A DNA stretch of 6,146 nt from QHWK01 sp035315685 (GTDB lineage Bacteria; Acidobacteriota; Vicinamibacteria; Vicinamibacterales; CAVVIG01): positions 1 through 6,146 of the forward strand of contig DATFXR010000868.1 in assembly GCA_035315685.1 (NCBI GenBank). Reading direction: 5' to 3'. The notes under the pieces were generated by a model that did no database searches, was not told the DNA's origin, and saw only the letters and a program-made list of their open reading frames with translations. Shown here piece after piece: positions 3,739 through 6,146 of this stretch. The position numbers and the translations under genes are program-made. The stretch's first letter is position 1, and each line of letters opens with the position of its first letter.

Positions 3739-6146
3739 TACTGTGGCCTGCCCTGCGCCGTCTGGATTGCTGCGAACAACCGCTGCCGCGTCTGGTCCGA
3801 CGCGACGAACAGATCGTCCGGCGTCTTCGTGACGTAGCGCAGCATCTCCGAATAGATCAGGTCTGCCTGATACAGATTCAAGCCGAGGCCGGCGAGATAC
3901 TGCAGCCGCAGATTGCGGTCGTGGTTGATCTGCGCGGTCCGCAGCCACGGCTCGAGGTCTAGTTTGCGGCCGGCATAGGTCGCAAAAAGGTCGACTGCGG
4001 AGTTCATGCCGATCTCGCGCAGCGAGCGCGCCATCGGCGCGTACTCCGGACGCTGCAGCTTCGCCTGGATCGCGTCGACGTCGATCCTCGTCGGCTCGAC
4101 CTGGCCGAGCAGCACGAGGTCGTAGCCCTTCCCCTCGTTCGTGTTCCCGAACACGATGCCGTTGGGGAACGCTTCGAGGAACGTGCCGATCTCGCTCTTC
4201 ACCGCCTCGGTGTTGCTCTCGTACAACTGCACGAACAGCGTCACCACGCCGCCGGGGTTGAGATGCTGCTTGACCAGCTCGAAAAACTCCGCGGTGTACA
4301 GCATCGCGGCGCCCTTCACCCATGGGTCGAGCGGGTCCGACGTCACGGCGTCGAACTTCTCGCGCGTCGTTTCGACGAAGTGCCGCGCATCGTCGATCCG
4401 GACGTGAACCTTCGGGTTGCGGACGACGTCGAAGTTGTGCTCGGCGAAATACGTGGAGACAACGCGCGGGACAAGCGGCTCGATCTCCGCGATGGTCTCG
4501 TGCTCGACTGCGGGATCGACGGACACGGCGCCGGCCGTGACACCTGCGCCGCAGCCGATGACCAGCACCTTCCTGGGATTTGCCGGAATCAACGTCGTCA
4601 GGTGGCCGAGCATCCGCTGCAGCCGCATGTCCTGCGGCTCGCTGGATGCCTGTACCTTGCCGGCGTTGTGATAGTTCCGCACGCCGTTCGACAGTTCGGA
4701 GACGGCGACCGAGGCATTCAGCCCCTCGCCGACATAGATGATGTCCGCCTGTCCGACGCGCGTCGCTGCGTAGCGGCCGTAAGCGACGAGCAGCCCCGGC
4801 AGCGGCCGGACGCTGCGTGCGAGCAGGCCCGCCGCCACCATCGCTAGCGCGAGGACGATCGTCCCGGAGACCGCCGAGACGGCAGCGGGCGCCCGGAAAG
4901 TAACCGCAGAGGCCGCGGAGAAAGCAACCGCAGAGCTCGCAGAGTCCGCTGAGTAAATTTTTTTCTCTGCGTTCTCTGCGGTCTCTGCGGTTGCTTTCCG
5001 TGCGGCGAACGACGGCTCGAGCATGAGCAGCGCCGACAGAGCGGAGATGATGATCACCACCTGCTCGGCGTGGGACGTGCCGATCCACGGAATCAGGATG
5101 AAGCTGGTGCCGAGCGAGCCGGCGATCGCGCCAACCGTGTTGGCCGCGTACACGCCGCCGGCCAGCCGCGCCGCATCGTACTCGGTCGTCGCGACTGCGG
5201 CGAGCGCGAGCGGAAAGCTCGCGCCCCACAGCAGCGCTCCGGGCAGCACCACCCACATGCAGCGGACGAAATCGAGCTGCATCGTGTACCACGGCGAGGT
5301 CGCGAGCGACGGATTGATCGGCCAGTACGGCAGCGACTCCGTGAGCTGGTACGCCGCCCATCCCATCGCCGCGCAGACCAACAGCTGACACCAGCCGAGC
5401 GCCCGCCGCGGCGACGCCGAGCTGCGGCCGGCGCTGGCGCCCACCGTGCTGCCGATGCCAAGGCCGACCAGGAACACCGCGAGGATCAGCGCGAACGTAT
5501 AAACCGTCGCGCCGAAGTGCAGCGACAACAGCCGCGTCCAGATCACCTCGGCGGACAGCGCGGTCATCCCCGACAGCGCGATCGCCGTGTAGACCGACCA
5601 CCCGCCGCCCGGTGTGGGCACGACCCCTTCGGCGGGCTCGTCAGGTTCGTAGGTGGTCCGTCGCGCCAGGACGATCGCGATCAGGCAGACAGCGATGTTG
5701 ATGGCCACCGCGACCAGCGTCGCGGTGACGACGTCGAAGACGCGCAGGAGATAGAAGCCGGCGGCCAGGCTGCCGATGACGCCACCGGCGATGTTGCCGC
5801 CGTAGAAAAAGCCGAGCCACGCGACGCCGTCCGGCGTCGCTTTCACCCACCGCGAGATCGCCGGCAGTGTCGCGCCCATCAGCATGGTCGGCGGCAGGAG
5901 ACAGATGCCGGCGATCACCGCTCTGAAGATGATCCCGGCGGTCCCCTCGCCGGCCCATGCGGTGTAGACGCCGCCGATGAGCGGCATGCCGACCAGAATC
6001 CACAGCGCCAGCACGCCGATGGCGAGCTCGAGCAGGCCGTAGACGACCAGCGGATGGCGGCGCGCCGAAATCAGACGCGGCTGCAGCAGGCTGCCCAGGC
6101 ACATCCCGCCCATGAAGGTCCCGAGCAGGATCCCCAGCGAGATCGA
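3738..6146 (-). CDS. Fused multi-spanning membrane protein / spermidine-synthase-like protein (5' partial)
   Basis: Open from the right edge (first codon 6146-6144) to TAG at 3740-3738: 802 residues in the window, N-terminus missing. Numbered from the edge, residues 1 to about 380 hold about 11 membrane segments, starting with SLGILLGTFMGGMCLGSLL and ending before LEPSFAAR; the YAANTVGAIAGSL block (near 340) is typical of fused synthase/transporter proteins. Residues 383-418 are an inserted repeat (see 4893-5000). One more membrane helix (428-443) precedes a cytosolic class I methyltransferase-fold domain: VLVIGCGAGVTAG at 527-539, the acidic AEIE at 553-556, DDA at 585-587 and DPLDP at 604-608 followed by WVKGAAMLYT. 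The C-terminal tail (INHDRNLRLQYLAGLGLN) belongs to the same family. The DxxDP signature and acidic E554 fit an aminopropyltransferase-like fold, but the GGGDG loop reads GCGAG, so the substrate is uncertain. Only the N-terminus is missing; the frame is intact. Confidence 0.85.
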   Translation of the reverse strand, partial: SISLGILLGTFMGGMCLGSLLQPRLISARRHPLVVYGLLELAIGVLALWILVGMPLIGGVYTAWAGEGTAGIIFRAVIAGICLLPPTMLMGATLPAISRWVKATPDGVAWLGFFYGGNIAGGVIGSLAAGFYLLRVFDVVTATLVAVAINIAVCLIAIVLARRTTYEPDEPAEGVVPTPGGGWSVYTAIALSGMTALSAEVIWTRLLSLHFGATVYTFALILAVFLVGLGIGSTVGASAGRSSASPRRALGWCQLLVCAAMGWAAYQLTESLPYWPINPSLATSPWYTMQLDFVRCMWVVLPGALLWGASFPLALAAVATTEYDAARLAGGVYAANTVGAIAGSLGTSFILIPWIGTSHAEQVVIIISALSALLMLEPSFAARKATAETAENAEKKIYSADSASSAVAFSAASAVTFRAPAAVSAVSGTIVLALAMVAAGLLARSVRPLPGLLVAYGRYAATRVGQADIIYVGEGLNASVAVSELSNGVRNYHNAGKVQASSEPQDMRLQRMLGHLTTLIPANPRKVLVIGCGAGVTAGAVSVDPAVEHETIAEIEPLVPRVVSTYFAEHNFDVVRNPKVHVRIDDARHFVETTREKFDAVTSDPLDPWVKGAAMLYTAEFFELVKQHLNPGGVVTLFVQLYESNTEAVKSEIGTFLEAFPNGIVFGNTNEGKGYDLVLLGQVEPTRIDVDAIQAKLQRPEYAPMARSLREIGMNSAVDLFATYAGRKLDLEPWLRTAQINHDRNLRLQYLAGLGLNLYQADLIYSEMLRYVTKTPDDLFVASDQTRQRLFAAIQTAQGRPQ
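4893..5000. repeat. Palindromic repeat family, in-frame copy inside a gene (copy C)
   Basis: The right arm (4965-5000) is the reverse complement of two successive left arms: an outer one (4894-4920, about 24 of 27 positions match) and an inner one (about 4919-4953). The two left arms are offset by 24 nt. On the minus strand it encodes 36 residues without a stop: three 9-nt units give TAE TAE NAE, then KKIY, then two related octapeptides SASSAVAF and SAASAVTF from the duplicated arm. The unusual composition (Ala, Ser, Glu and no Gly or Leu) and the location in a loop between membrane helices mark it as an insertion into the ancestral gene. A run of seven A on the coding strand (4958-4964) lies at the centre. 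Confidence 0.9.

Noticed and set aside
2792..3832. A 346-codon plus-strand frame crossing the receptor start and the intergenic repeat
   Set aside because: Antisense to the receptor signal peptide and regulatory-like domain, and its C-terminal part is translated repeat; no ribosome site or domain seen.
4893..5000. CRISPR or ordinary minisatellite interpretation of the repeat units
   Set aside because: Units are 9 nt with no unique spacers, and the arms form one palindrome that recurs elsewhere in the window.
4893..5000. Repeat copy C as a gene-breaking insertion
   Set aside because: The frame stays open and family motifs continue on both sides in the same frame, so the gene is not called a pseudogene.
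3412..5601. A 729-codon minus-strand frame spanning the gap and both neighbouring genes
   Set aside because: It crosses the palindrome and overlaps two well-supported genes out of frame; composition is that of a shadow frame. Its passage through both repeat copies only reflects the stop-poor 9-nt units.
1..6146. The three minus-strand genes as a dedicated multi-gene system
   Set aside because: The spacers are 175-201 bp and hold repeats and promoter-like elements, and the families have no established joint function; common envelope location alone is not enough.

Overview
The window is GC-rich and compact, with little T at third codon positions, and every clear gene lies on the minus strand. 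It looks like chromosomal DNA of an acidobacterium or a close soil relative, possibly a Vicinamibacteria-type lineage. This rests on three family-level resemblances recognised by eye: an Oar-like TonB-dependent receptor with an N-terminal carboxypeptidase-regulatory-like domain, a fused membrane/spermidine-synthase-like protein, and an M48 protease start of the PKNKYTP...DVELGREAA type. No search was run.

Layout in the direction of transcription (right to left). (1) 6146-3738: a multi-spanning membrane protein with a C-terminal polyamine-synthase-like Rossmann domain; its N-terminus lies beyond the window. (2) 3737-3563: a 175 bp gap almost filled by a long palindromic repeat, four G-tracts, a small hairpin and a strong Shine-Dalgarno. 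(3) 3562-410: a complete 1050-residue outer-membrane receptor. (4) 409-209: a spacer with half of the same palindromic repeat, a possible decayed methyltransferase start on the plus strand, and the likely promoter of the next gene. (5) 208-1: the first 69 codons of an M48 metalloprotease running off the left edge.

The most notable structure is a palindromic repeat family built from 9-nt CGCAGAG-containing units, in three copies. One full copy directly follows the stop codon of the membrane/synthase gene. One half copy lies 17 nt past the receptor stop. The third, with a duplicated arm, sits inside the membrane/synthase gene and is read through in frame as 36 low-complexity residues in a loop between two membrane segments. 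The 9-nt period gives a 3-residue protein period and helps explain why coding sequence tolerates it.

The three proteins are not an evident pathway. All are predicted to act in or at the cell envelope, but shared function is not demonstrated. No RNA gene, CRISPR array, insertion sequence or phage gene was seen.
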